Source: an uncultured Fidelibacterota bacterium
GTDB taxonomy: Bacteria > Fidelibacterota > Fidelibacteria > Fidelibacterales > Fidelibacteraceae
Direction: 5' to 3'
Length of the DNA: 13,044 bases
NCBI GenBank assembly: GCA_937862595.1
Contig: CALMFL010000172.1
Coordinates: 1-13,044, forward strand
Made by a program: the position numbers and the translations under genes. Of the stretch, positions 1 through 6,911 are shown piece after piece. The first letter of the stretch is position 1; each line of letters opens with the position of its first letter. The notes beneath the pieces were generated by a model. The model had not been told where the DNA came from, did not search any database, and worked only from the letters and a program-made list of their open reading frames with translations.

Positions 1-76
1 AAACCGTCATTTTCAAGGATATATTACCGCATGGAACAGGGTGTCATTTTCTTAATGAACTTCTGTTGCAAAACAC

Positions 77-103
77 TTGACTAAGAGTATTTTCTATTAT
101 ATC
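77..103 (+). promoter_or_regulatory. Possible promoter of the DUF177-rpmF operon
   Basis: A TTGACT box lies at 77-82 and TATATC at 98-103, with a 15-base spacer. Reading the -35 as CTTGAC (76-81) gives 16. The same stretch also contains TATCTTTG at 100-107, which fits the Bacteroidetes-type TAnnTTTG element with a TTG 20 bases upstream. Both readings place transcription start within a few bases of the ATG at 114. The spacing is suboptimal for sigma70, so this is a candidate only. Confidence 0.4.
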
Positions 104-113
104 TTTGCAGGCT

Positions 114-617
114 ATGAAAATTTTGATATCACACATTTCTGATGATATAACGTTCTTTGATTTTTCAGGTAAAATGGAGGGTTTCGATATTCCCGAACTC
201 GCCGATGATGTCAGGGTCAATGTTTCCATCTATCACTCGCGCGGAAGCTACATGTGTTCCGCAGATGTTCAGAGCAGATTTAAGTTAACATGTGACCGCT
301 GCCTGGGGGATTATCTTTCAGATGTCAACGAACATCTTGATCTGATCTTCACCAAGGAAGAGGACGACGAAAAAGATGACAACATCGTTTTATTGTCGCA
401 GCAGGATATTGACATCGATCTTCTGCCCTATGTCCGCGAAACACTGATATTGAGCATCCCTTTTAAGAAATTATGCTCTGAGGATTGCAAGGGATTATGT
501 ATCACCTGCGGCGCAGACCTTAATCATGAAGCCTGTACCTGTAAAAATGAAGAACCCGACCCACGGTGGGAAAAATTGAAAGAATTCAAAAAATCGCTTG
601 AAAGTGCGGAGGAATAA
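114..617 (+). CDS. DUF177/YceD family protein, upstream of L32
   Basis: This 167-residue protein belongs to the DUF177 (YceD) family, whose gene usually precedes rpmF. Family members have been linked to large-subunit rRNA or ribosome maturation, but the exact reaction is not established. The family hallmark CxxC is at Cys60/Cys63 (CDRC). A second cysteine cluster is near the C-terminus (Cys121, 125, 129, 132, 141 and 143) and could bind zinc. An acidic stretch at 81-90 (EEDDEKDD) separates the halves. I chose ATG at 114; an in-frame TTG at 105 is the only nearby alternative. No SD precedes either start, and the possible promoter ends about 10 bases upstream, so translation may be leaderless. 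The TAA stop shares one base with the rpmF ATG, and the rpmF SD lies inside the end of this gene, indicating translational coupling. Confidence 0.85.
   Translation: MKILISHISDDITFFDFSGKMEGFDIPELADDVRVNVSIYHSRGSYMCSADVQSRFKLTCDRCLGDYLSDVNEHLDLIFTKEEDDEKDDNIVLLSQQDIDIDLLPYVRETLILSIPFKKLCSEDCKGLCITCGADLNHEACTCKNEEPDPRWEKLKEFKKSLESAEE
608..612 (+). promoter_or_regulatory. Shine-Dalgarno site for rpmF
   Basis: GGAGG sits inside the last codons of the DUF177 gene, four bases before the rpmF ATG at 617. It fixes the L32 start and, with the one-base TAATG overlap, couples the two genes. Confidence 0.75.
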
Positions 618-799
618 TGGCAAATCCAAAACGCAGACACTCGCATACCCGGGGTGCAAAACGCAGAACTCATTATACGTTCAAGGAATCTGCAGTTTCA
701 ACCTGTGAACATTGCGGGCAACCGAAAATGCCGCATCGCGTATGTCAGCATTGCGGTTATTACAAGAACCGTCCCGTTGTCACACCCAAAGAAAGTTAA
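617..799 (+). CDS. rpmF: 50S ribosomal protein L32
   Basis: This is a 60-residue zinc-ribbon ribosomal protein of the large subunit, the usual length for bacterial L32. It starts MANPKRRHSHTRG, matching the basic N-terminus typical of L32 (MA.PKR..S). It carries two CxxC knuckles, CEHC at residues 30-33 and CQHC at 43-46, so this is the zinc-binding C+ form. The start is ATG at 617, with a strong SD at 608-612. It overlaps the DUF177 stop by one base, and the pair is a widely conserved arrangement. In many bacteria plsX and fatty-acid genes follow; here the next gene is rnc, after a 63-base gap filled mostly by a perfect hairpin. Confidence 0.97.
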   Translation: MANPKRRHSHTRGAKRRTHYTFKESAVSTCEHCGQPKMPHRVCQHCGYYKNRPVVTPKES

Positions 800-805
800 A
801 TTATT

Positions 806-850
806 TAAGCAAGATATCAGAATGTTCGCATCGTTCTGATATCTTGCTTA
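806..850 (+). terminator. Perfect 17-bp hairpin between rpmF and rnc
   Basis: The left arm at 806-822 (TAAGCAAGATATCAGAA) and right arm at 834-850 are exact reverse complements around an 11-base loop (823-833). The stem starts seven bases after the rpmF stop and ends 12 bases before the rnc ATG. No clean T-run follows (CCATATTTTATT), so it is not a textbook intrinsic terminator. It could terminate or stabilise the rpmF message, or be an RNase III cleavage site for autoregulation of rnc. The structure is certain; the role is not. Confidence 0.6.
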
Positions 851-862
851 CCATATTTTATT

Positions 863-1618
863 ATGGTAAATATCTTTCACAAAATCAGATCCGTCTATTA
901 TCTGTTCTTCCCGAATAAGCCCCATCGTCTTGCCAAGAAAGTCTATAATGTTTATCCCTATTCGTTCAATGACGAAGAGCTGTTAAAACAGGCCTTCACC
1001 CATACTTCCGCCATCGATTATGAGACTCAGACCAAGGGCGATTCCTATGAACGCCTTGAGTTCCTCGGGGATGCGGTCATCGAATTGATCGTGACCCGTT
1101 TTCTCTTCGAGCAATTCATGGAAGCCAAGGAAGGCGAATTGACACAAATGCGCGCCAAGCTGGTCAACCGCACCACCCTGGCCTCGATCGCCCGGGGTTT
1201 GCATTTCGGCCAGTTTCTGCTCCTGGGCAAAAGCGGCGAGAACGACAATCTTCGCAACTCTAGTTCCATCCTGTGCGATATTTACGAATCGTTTATCGGG
1301 GCTCTTTTCCTGGACGGCGGTTTCAAGGCGGCTTATAATTTTACGTATCAGACACTTTTGTCAAAGCATAAACGCCTGCTCCCCGCCGCGGAGATACAAA
1401 ATTATAAAGGCAAATTGCTGGAATATTGCCAGCAGCACAACCTGGACATGCCCCGCTTTATCACGACGCACGAAGAAGGTCCGGCTCACGGCAAGTATTT
1501 TGAGATCTCGGTACAGGTGGGAAAAGATTCGCTCGGCAGCGGTTCGGGCACCACAAAAAAAGCTGCCAGTCAACGGGCGGCGCGTCAGGCTCTGGTCAGC
1601 TTGCTCGATTCCGAATAA
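863..1618 (+). CDS. rnc: Ribonuclease III
   Basis: This is the double-strand-specific endoribonuclease that processes rRNA precursors and structured mRNAs. The 251-residue protein has the full two-domain layout. The catalytic RIIID domain spans about 25-170, with signature ERLEFLGDAV at 63-72 (Glu66, Asp70) and DIYESFIGALFLDGG at 139-153 (Asp139, Glu142). A double-stranded-RNA-binding domain spans about 177-248 (NYKGKLLEY, then TTKKAASQRAARQAL). An extra basic/aromatic N-terminal stretch of about 25 residues precedes the usual start of the family. The ATG at 863 has no SD. It lies in a small inverted repeat (CCATA 851-855, TATGG 862-866) directly after the 17-bp hairpin. The stop is three bases from the convergent ptsI stop, leaving no room for a terminator. 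Confidence 0.96.
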   Translation: MVNIFHKIRSVYYLFFPNKPHRLAKKVYNVYPYSFNDEELLKQAFTHTSAIDYETQTKGDSYERLEFLGDAVIELIVTRFLFEQFMEAKEGELTQMRAKLVNRTTLASIARGLHFGQFLLLGKSGENDNLRNSSSILCDIYESFIGALFLDGGFKAAYNFTYQTLLSKHKRLLPAAEIQNYKGKLLEYCQQHNLDMPRFITTHEEGPAHGKYFEISVQVGKDSLGSGSGTTKKAASQRAARQALVSLLDSE

Positions 1619-1621
1619 ACG

Positions 1622-3370
1622 CTATCCGATCAATCCGTCAATAGCATCAATAATATCTTTGCGATTCTTCATGTGAAGAATTTCATTCAGATGTTTGGCC
1701 GCTTTTTTCTGGTTTTGCCGGTTAACGAAATTCCGGACCGTTCCCAGATAGCGGGGCGCCACGCTGACGCCGTCCGCCTTCATGGCCAGAAGCAGGTACA
1801 GTGCCTGTTCCTCCGACGCCATTTCCCCGCATATGTATACCGGGATCCCGGAGCGATGACCGGCATCAATGACTTTCTGCAGCATTTTAATGATCGCGGG
1901 ATCGTAATGGTTGTATATTTTTGTGACCCGCTCGTTTCCGCGGTCCACGGCAAGGCTGTACTGGGTCAGATCGTTCGTTCCAATGGAAAAATAATCCGCC
2001 TTTTCTGCGAATGCTTCGATATTCATAACAACCGAAGGCGTCTCGACCATTATCCCGGTTTTAATATTCTTGTCAAACGCGATCTTTTCATGTTCCAGGT
2101 CCCGTTTGACTCGCTCAATGATCTGGAGACTCTCTGTCAATTGCTCAAGATGGGTGATCATCGGGAGCAGAAGGCATACCTTCCCGAAAGCGGAACTGCG
2201 CAAGATCGCCCGGATCTGCGTAATGAAAACCTGGGGATGGTCCAGACAGATCCGTATCGCGCGATAGCCCATAAAGGGGTTCGCTTCGTTACGGATGTTC
2301 AGGTCCCAAAGCGCGGACATCTTGTCACCGCCGAGATCGATCGTTCTGATGATGACTTCCTGATCGGGCAGGTTTTTGACAACCCGGATGTATTCCCTGA
2401 ACAGTTCTTCCTCGTCAGGAAGGTGCTGTTTCATGAGATACAGATATTCCGTACGGTAAAGTCCGACACCGTCTCCGCCGTATTTTATGATGTCATCCAC
2501 TTCGAACGGCAGGCTGATGTTGGCCGAAAGCTTGAGTTGGAATCCGTCCTGCGTGACCGCTTTCTTGTGGCTCTCCGCCTGATATTTCAGGTCCTGAGCC
2601 TGCAAAGTATCCATTTCCCTGGCATATTGGTCAAGGGTTTCCTGACTGGGCTGGATAAGCACGTTCCCCTGGTTTGCGTCGAGAATGATCTTCTGTCCGG
2701 ATTCGAGGGTAAAGGTCGCATCCTTGACGCCGATGATCATCGGGACTTTCATGGCCCTTGCCAGGATGGATGCGTGCGAGGTTTTACCGCCGAATTCCGT
2801 GATGAATCCAAGCACATTTTCCGTTACAAGCATCATGATATCGGCGGGATTCAGTTCCTTTGCGATGAAGATCGTCGGCTTATCGAGCTCCAGCGAGGAC
2901 AAAACGGTCTGTTTGGATATTAATGCCCGCAGAACCCGCTGCCTGATATCGCGGATATCTGCCACGCGTTCCCGGAAATACTCGGACGCATGATCTTCAA
3001 GCAGCTCCACATATTGATTGACAACCACCCGGTAGGCAAAAGCGACATTGACATGGTGTTCCTCAATATAGGCCCGCACCTCTTTTAATACCTCGTGATC
3101 ACGCAGGATCGCGATCTGTGCGGAAATGATATCGCTGTAGGAAAGACCGAGTTTTTCTTCAATTTTTTTCCGTACAAGTTCCAGTTCTTCAGCGACCATG
3201 TCCTGCGCTTTGGTAAGGCGGTCCATCTCTTCCTGGATATTTTGTTCGGGTATCAGCGTCCGGGGAATGATCGTTTCATTGTCCACTTTCCGGACATAAG
3301 CGTGCCCTATGACAATGCCGGATGATGCGGATTGTCCCTGAAGGATTTCCAAGTCTTCACGTATGATCAT
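1622..3370 (-). CDS. ptsI: PTS enzyme I (phosphoenolpyruvate-protein phosphotransferase)
   Basis: Enzyme I takes phosphate from PEP onto a histidine and passes it to HPr in the cytoplasm. The length of 582 residues is typical of plain EI, and there is no GAF domain that would indicate PtsP. An N-terminal HPr-interaction region spans about 10-150. The phosphohistidine swivel motif GGKTSHASILARAMKVP has His199 as the predicted phosphorylated residue. The C-terminal PEP-binding barrel includes LYRTEYLYL, DLGGDK, NPFMGYRAIR, the second signature FSIGTNDLTQY and the catalytic-Cys motif YICGEM. ATG at 3370 follows the HPr stop by eight bases. It is the last gene of the pmm-prenyltransferase-HPr-EI operon. 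No EII genes are in view, so a regulatory role is possible. Confidence 0.95.
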   Translation of the reverse strand: MIIREDLEILQGQSASSGIVIGHAYVRKVDNETIIPRTLIPEQNIQEEMDRLTKAQDMVAEELELVRKKIEEKLGLSYSDIISAQIAILRDHEVLKEVRAYIEEHHVNVAFAYRVVVNQYVELLEDHASEYFRERVADIRDIRQRVLRALISKQTVLSSLELDKPTIFIAKELNPADIMMLVTENVLGFITEFGGKTSHASILARAMKVPMIIGVKDATFTLESGQKIILDANQGNVLIQPSQETLDQYAREMDTLQAQDLKYQAESHKKAVTQDGFQLKLSANISLPFEVDDIIKYGGDGVGLYRTEYLYLMKQHLPDEEELFREYIRVVKNLPDQEVIIRTIDLGGDKMSALWDLNIRNEANPFMGYRAIRICLDHPQVFITQIRAILRSSAFGKVCLLLPMITHLEQLTESLQIIERVKRDLEHEKIAFDKNIKTGIMVETPSVVMNIEAFAEKADYFSIGTNDLTQYSLAVDRGNERVTKIYNHYDPAIIKMLQKVIDAGHRSGIPVYICGEMASEEQALYLLLAMKADGVSVAPRYLGTVRNFVNRQNQKKAAKHLNEILHMKNRKDIIDAIDGLIG

Positions 3371-3378
3371 GGTTTTCG

Positions 3379-3654
3379 CTAACTGTTTACGCCCATCCCG
3401 AAATGATCCCCGACCAGGTTTCCCAGCGCTTCAACGGCCTCTTTTTCATCGGGTCCGTCCGCTTCGATGATCAGTTTCGCCCCATGCTCTGCCGCAAGGA
3501 CCAGCAGGCCCAGAGTGGATTTACCGTTGACCTTTTTCTCATCGCGGCAGATAAATATCTCCGATTTGTATTTCGCGGCGGTATTCACAAGCGCGGTGGC
3601 CGGACGGGCATGTAAACCTTGTTTATTCAAAATCGTAACTTCTTTTTTAATCAT
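3379..3654 (-). CDS. ptsH: Phosphocarrier protein HPr
   Basis: HPr is the small phosphocarrier between enzyme I and downstream acceptors. The 91-residue protein has the active-site motif NKQGLHARPA, with His15 as the phosphorylated residue. It also has VNGKSTLG with Ser46, the position phosphorylated by HPr kinase/phosphorylase (HprK) in organisms that have it. The retained Ser46 suggests a regulatory input in addition to PEP-dependent phosphorylation. The ATG shares one base with the TAA of the prenyltransferase gene upstream (TAATG), with a short purine-rich GGGAAAAG before it. It is followed eight bases later by ptsI, the classic partner. A gene for HprK is not in the window, so Ser46 phosphorylation is inference. 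Confidence 0.94.
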   Translation of the reverse strand: MIKKEVTILNKQGLHARPATALVNTAAKYKSEIFICRDEKKVNGKSTLGLLVLAAEHGAKLIIEADGPDEKEAVEALGNLVGDHFGMGVNS

Positions 3655-4649
3655 TACTTTTCCCTGTTCAGAATGAAGGACGCAATACTATTAAGCATAT
3701 CCCGAACTCCGGCAGGAAGTCCCTTGATCATGTCATGAATAGTGTCATGGCGTAATTTAATATCTTCGTGTATCCTATCAAATATAAAATTCTCCCGCAA
3801 CAACATTCGTGCGGGTCCGACGCCCTGCTTGAGGATCGTATCTTCACGGGTCATTTCAATGAACGACCGCCAGACAGGACCGGGTAATTCCTGTTTCGCA
3901 AAAAGATAGGGATAGGTCTTCTTTTGCTTGATCAGGTCGCTTCCCAGCGTTTTGCCCATGTGTGATTCATCCGAGGTCAGCTCGAGGAGATCATCCTGCA
4001 TTTGGAACACCACGCCCAATTCGAGCAAGATGTTTTCTATCAGGATCTCCCGCTCATCCGGGGCTCCCGCAAGCATCGCACCGAGGCGACCCGAAACCGC
4101 CAGCAGGCAGGAGGTTTTTTTGGTCACCATGTCCAGGTATTCGTCAAGGAGAACATTTTCCCGGGTCTCGAAATCCATATCCATTGCCTGGCCTTCGCAT
4201 ACCCGGATCACCGCACCCAGCAGGAGGGGTATCATGCGGCTGTACAGGGCCGGCTCTCCCGCATAGGCATCCAGCTGTTTCAGCGCGATAGAAAATAATC
4301 CGTCCCCTGAAAGGATCGCCTTGTTCGCATCCCACTTTTTATGCACGGTCAGGTTCCCGTGCCGGAGCTCATCTCCGTCCATGATATCGTCATGGATCAG
4401 GGTGAAATTATGTATCATCTCAACGCATGCGGCTGCCGGAAAAGACCTTTCTTTTTCCACATTCCCCATGGAACGGGCAATCGCGGAAAGGATGGCGGGA
4501 CGAAGCTGTTTTCCGGAATTCCGCATCACATAGGCGATGGGTTCATACAGGGATCCCGGAGTTGAGGTGTCAATACACGCTGAAATTTTTGTATTGAACC
4601 ATTGCGTATAATCGGGATAGTACGATTCGAATGTTGATGAGGAGATCAC
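3654..4649 (-). CDS. Trans-isoprenyl diphosphate synthase, GGPP/FPP-synthase-like
   Basis: This enzyme should condense isopentenyl diphosphate with allylic diphosphates to give a prenyl diphosphate. The 331-residue protein has the substrate motif GKQLRP (46-51), the first Asp-rich motif DDIMD (87-91) with RHGNLTVH after it, and GDGLFSIAL (115-123). The second Asp-rich region is FQMQDDLLEL, followed by GKTLGSDLIKQKKTYP. The first motif has no two-residue insertion, and Phe82 is five residues before it, the pattern of archaeal type-I GGPP synthases. A C20 (or C15) product is therefore the likeliest inference. The second motif is DDLLE rather than DDxxD. The start is GTG at 4649, overlapping the mutase stop as GTGA; the next Met (residue 42) is too far in. 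It shares an operon with the mutase, HPr and EI. Confidence 0.9.
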   Translation of the reverse strand: MISSSTFESYYPDYTQWFNTKISACIDTSTPGSLYEPIAYVMRNSGKQLRPAILSAIARSMGNVEKERSFPAAACVEMIHNFTLIHDDIMDGDELRHGNLTVHKKWDANKAILSGDGLFSIALKQLDAYAGEPALYSRMIPLLLGAVIRVCEGQAMDMDFETRENVLLDEYLDMVTKKTSCLLAVSGRLGAMLAGAPDEREILIENILLELGVVFQMQDDLLELTSDESHMGKTLGSDLIKQKKTYPYLFAKQELPGPVWRSFIEMTREDTILKQGVGPARMLLRENFIFDRIHEDIKLRHDTIHDMIKGLPAGVRDMLNSIASFILNREK

Positions 4650-6007
4650 TCTTCTACCAGTTTTCCGTATTCTGACAGTTTGTTCATCACTTCGGCTTTG
4701 ATCCGTTCAAGGGCCTCTTTGCTGTTCGCTTCAAAGCGGGTGACGATCACCGGCTGGGTGTTGGAAGCCCGAACGAGGCCCCAGCCGTCCCTGAACCGGA
4801 TACGGACGCCGTCAACGGTAATGCAATCGTAGTTCTTTGAAAAATAGTCAAAGGCCTTTTCGGCAATTTCAAATTTGATCTTGTCCGACTCGGCCAGCAG
4901 GCGGATCTCGGGTGTTGAAATAAATTTCGGAAGTTCATCCAGATACTCGCTCAGGGGTTTTTCGGAGCGGGAAAGCAGTTGCAGAAGTCTTGCAGACACG
5001 TAGATCGCGTCATCGTAGCCGTAATAATCGTCCGCAAAGAAGATATGGCCGCTCATCTCGCCGCCGAACGGACCTTTCAGTTCTTTCATTTTCTGCTTCA
5101 GCACGCTGTGTCCCGTTTTCCACATGACCGGTTTCCCGCCGTGTTTGACGACGGCATCCTCCAGCACCTGACTGCATTTTACGTCGAACACGATGGGCGT
5201 CCCGGGTTTTGTGATCACCTCCGGGAGGAACAAGGCCATCAGCTGATCCGCCCAGATGATCCTGCCCGTATTATCGACCACACCCACACGGTCCGCATCT
5301 CCGTCGTAGGCGATGCCGACGTCGTAGTTCCCGGTTTTCATCAGGGCGATGAGATCACGCAAATTCTTCTCGACCGTCGGGTCCGGATGATGATTGGGGA
5401 AAGTGCCGTCGATCTCGCTGAAAAGTTCGGTCAGTTCAAGGTTAAACGATGAAAACAATTGGGGAGCGACCAGTCCGGCGGCGGCATTCCCGGAGTCGAT
5501 CACGACCTTTAAACGTCTTTCTATCTTGATCTTCGCCGATATTTCCTTCAAATATGCTTCGATTATGGTATCGTCGGTCGAATAGGTCCCTTCGCCGGTT
5601 TCAAAGTCATTTTTAAGAATAAGCTCTTTGATCTCCTGGATCTGCGGACCGAAAAAGGCCTGTTTATTGTAAGATAATTTGAACCCATTGAATTCCGGGG
5701 GGTTGTGGCTCCCGGTGATCTGCACGGCGGCATCCACATCCCGGACGAACTGGCTGTAGTAATTCAGGGGCGTGGGGACGATTCCGATATCCAGGACATC
5801 GATCCCGCTTGAGAGCATTCCTTTTGCAAACATTTTCTTCAGCCCCGGCGTCGTCGTGCGGATATCGCCGCTCAAGGCCATTTTTTTTGCTCCGTTCCGT
5901 CTCAGCCAGGTCCCGAAGCCCCTGCCGAGGTCCCGTACCACCTCATCGGTGAAATCGGTCTCAACAATACCGCGTATGTCATACTCGCGAAAGATAAACT
6001 GATTCAT
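4646..6007 (-). CDS. Phosphomannomutase/phosphoglucomutase (AlgC-like)
   Basis: This alpha-D-phosphohexomutase interconverts hexose 6- and 1-phosphates, supplying mannose-1-P and glucose-1-P for nucleotide sugars and surface glycans. The 453-residue protein has the four-domain family layout. It has an N-terminal FREYDIRG, a phosphoserine loop ITGSHNPPEFNG with Ser100, a metal loop DGDADR (235-240), a sugar-binding loop GEMSG (316-320) and a C-terminal phosphate-binding loop RASNTQP (413-419). These fit PMM/PGM better than GlmM. I start it at ATG 6007 because an SD (AAGGAAAAG, about seven bases upstream) precedes it and the family start FREYDIRG follows. The frame is open 12 codons further upstream, but that extension overlaps the likely promoter and has no SD. 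It is the first gene of the operon. Confidence 0.94.
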   Translation of the reverse strand: MNQFIFREYDIRGIVETDFTDEVVRDLGRGFGTWLRRNGAKKMALSGDIRTTTPGLKKMFAKGMLSSGIDVLDIGIVPTPLNYYSQFVRDVDAAVQITGSHNPPEFNGFKLSYNKQAFFGPQIQEIKELILKNDFETGEGTYSTDDTIIEAYLKEISAKIKIERRLKVVIDSGNAAAGLVAPQLFSSFNLELTELFSEIDGTFPNHHPDPTVEKNLRDLIALMKTGNYDVGIAYDGDADRVGVVDNTGRIIWADQLMALFLPEVITKPGTPIVFDVKCSQVLEDAVVKHGGKPVMWKTGHSVLKQKMKELKGPFGGEMSGHIFFADDYYGYDDAIYVSARLLQLLSRSEKPLSEYLDELPKFISTPEIRLLAESDKIKFEIAEKAFDYFSKNYDCITVDGVRIRFRDGWGLVRASNTQPVIVTRFEANSKEALERIKAEVMNKLSEYGKLVEE

Positions 6008-6044
6008 TTCTTTTCCTTTTCCATTGATTTCATGCGCGATCAAA

Positions 6045-6074
6045 TATATAACATTCGGCGCTTAAATTAAACAA
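6045..6074 (-). promoter_or_regulatory. Possible sigma70 promoter of the pmm-ptsI operon
   Basis: On the minus strand TTGTTT (6074-6069) and TATATA (6050-6045) are separated by 18 bases. The -10 lies about 37 bases upstream of the chosen ATG at 6007. The -35 is imperfect. The placement supports starting the mutase at 6007 rather than 6043. Confidence 0.5.
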
Positions 6075-6090
6075 AATTCAGGACATATAA

Positions 6091-6117
6091 TAAGACCCTG
6101 TCCTGGACAGGGTCTTA
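6091..6117 (-). terminator. Palindromic hairpin after the 204-residue barrel gene
   Basis: TAAGACCCTGTCC (6091-6103) and GGACAGGGTCTTA (6105-6117) are exact reverse complements around one central base. As RNA this gives an 11-bp stem with a CCTGG or CCAGG loop. It lies 26 bases past the barrel-gene stop and 17 bases before the -35 of the next operon. On the minus strand it is followed by TTATAT, a weak U-tract. Termination of the barrel transcript is the simplest reading. Confidence 0.7.
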
Positions 6118-6143
6118 AATTAATTCATGTAAAAAGAATTTGT

Positions 6144-6758
6144 TTAGAATTCGAACGCGTAGGAAACGCCGAGGTTCACGTAGGCGACGCCGGTGGCTAC
6201 ATTTCCGCCATGGCTGACAAAGTTCCCCGTGACATCGAAATCAAAGGTCTGAGCCAATACCAGTTCAACGCCGAGCCCTTCCACGAGCAGGTCGCTCATA
6301 TCGTAGCAGACCATGGCGCCAAGCTGAAGACCCAGAAGGTGCGCCGACCAGGTTTCATAGATATGTGCGTCATATTTAATGCCCAGGAACGGATTGACAT
6401 TCACAAAGGGGATCTCAACGACCTTATCAAGGTTGTAGAGCGCGTCGATGTTCAGAGTAATGGCATTTAACACTTCCCCAAGCAAACCTTTGGCTGCATT
6501 TCTCTGATAACCTAAAGCAACCTGGGCTGTCAGCGGCAGATAGGACGGAAGTTCAAAGAAATCACCGAGGGGTTTCCGGACACCCAATTTGACGTCAAAT
6601 CCATGACCGGTACCGTTATGATAATATGCAAGCGCCGATGTCCCCAATAAGCCCGGTTCGGCAAAACCGCCGGCAACAAACGCCTTCATGCCAAATCCCT
6701 CTGCGTAAGCGGCTACTGCAAGGCAGAGCGCCAACATGACAATAACGAAACGTTTCAT
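6144..6758 (-). CDS. Secreted outer-membrane beta-barrel protein, function unknown
   Basis: I do not recognise a specific family. The 204-residue protein has a clear signal peptide: basic MKR, a hydrophobic core over about 4-16, and cleavage likely after AYA at about residue 19. The mature part alternates short hydrophobic and aromatic strands with Gly, Asn and Asp turns, as in small outer-membrane barrels. It ends in VSYAFEF with a terminal Phe, the usual beta-barrel assembly signal. About 8-10 strands would fit the length. ATG at 6758 has a strong GAGGAG SD at a seven-base spacing and a near-consensus promoter upstream, so it is probably well expressed and monocistronic. It is followed by a hairpin terminator. 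The neighbouring gene also encodes a barrel-like protein but is not an obvious duplicate. OmpW/OmpA-like porin or structural protein are the alternatives. Confidence 0.75.
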   Translation of the reverse strand: MKRFVIVMLALCLAVAAYAEGFGMKAFVAGGFAEPGLLGTSALAYYHNGTGHGFDVKLGVRKPLGDFFELPSYLPLTAQVALGYQRNAAKGLLGEVLNAITLNIDALYNLDKVVEIPFVNVNPFLGIKYDAHIYETWSAHLLGLQLGAMVCYDMSDLLVEGLGVELVLAQTFDFDVTGNFVSHGGNVATGVAYVNLGVSYAFEF

Positions 6759-6765
6759 TTTTAAA

Positions 6766-6771
6766 CTCCTC
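6766..6771 (-). promoter_or_regulatory. Strong Shine-Dalgarno for the 204-residue barrel gene
   Basis: GAGGAG (minus strand) lies seven bases upstream of the ATG at 6758 and fixes that start. Confidence 0.8.
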
Positions 6772-6824
6772 TATTTGTTCTGTAGTTAACTTATTTACCT
6801 GATCGGTCCGTCAAACGTAATTTT

Positions 6825-6853
6825 AATATAGCCCGCATTTTTTCTAATGTCAA
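6825..6853 (-). promoter_or_regulatory. Near-consensus sigma70 promoter for the 204-residue barrel gene
   Basis: On the minus strand TTGACA (6853-6848) is followed by exactly 17 bases and TATATT (6830-6825). This is a perfect -35, five of six -10 bases and the optimal spacer. It gives a leader of about 60 bases before the ATG at 6758. Confidence 0.85.
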
Positions 6854-6911
6854 TTCAATTTATTTTAATTTAATCAGAAAAATAAAAGTATTAAAAAGCA
6901 GATTCAAGACC

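Noticed and set aside
1..113. Possible tail of an upstream plus-strand gene
   Set aside because: All three plus frames stay open from base 1 to stops at 53-55, 78-80 and 82-84. None of the short peptides is recognisable, so no gene end can be assigned.
1673..2923. 416-codon open frame on the plus strand
   Set aside because: It is entirely antisense to ptsI, whose catalytic motifs are intact. It has no SD or recognisable domain and is explained by codon bias leaving the opposite frame open.
6759..6911. Possible small RNA or extra gene in the AT-rich gap between the two barrel genes
   Set aside because: Apart from the promoter, SD and leader of the downstream gene, I see no open frame with a ribosome site and no stable hairpin.
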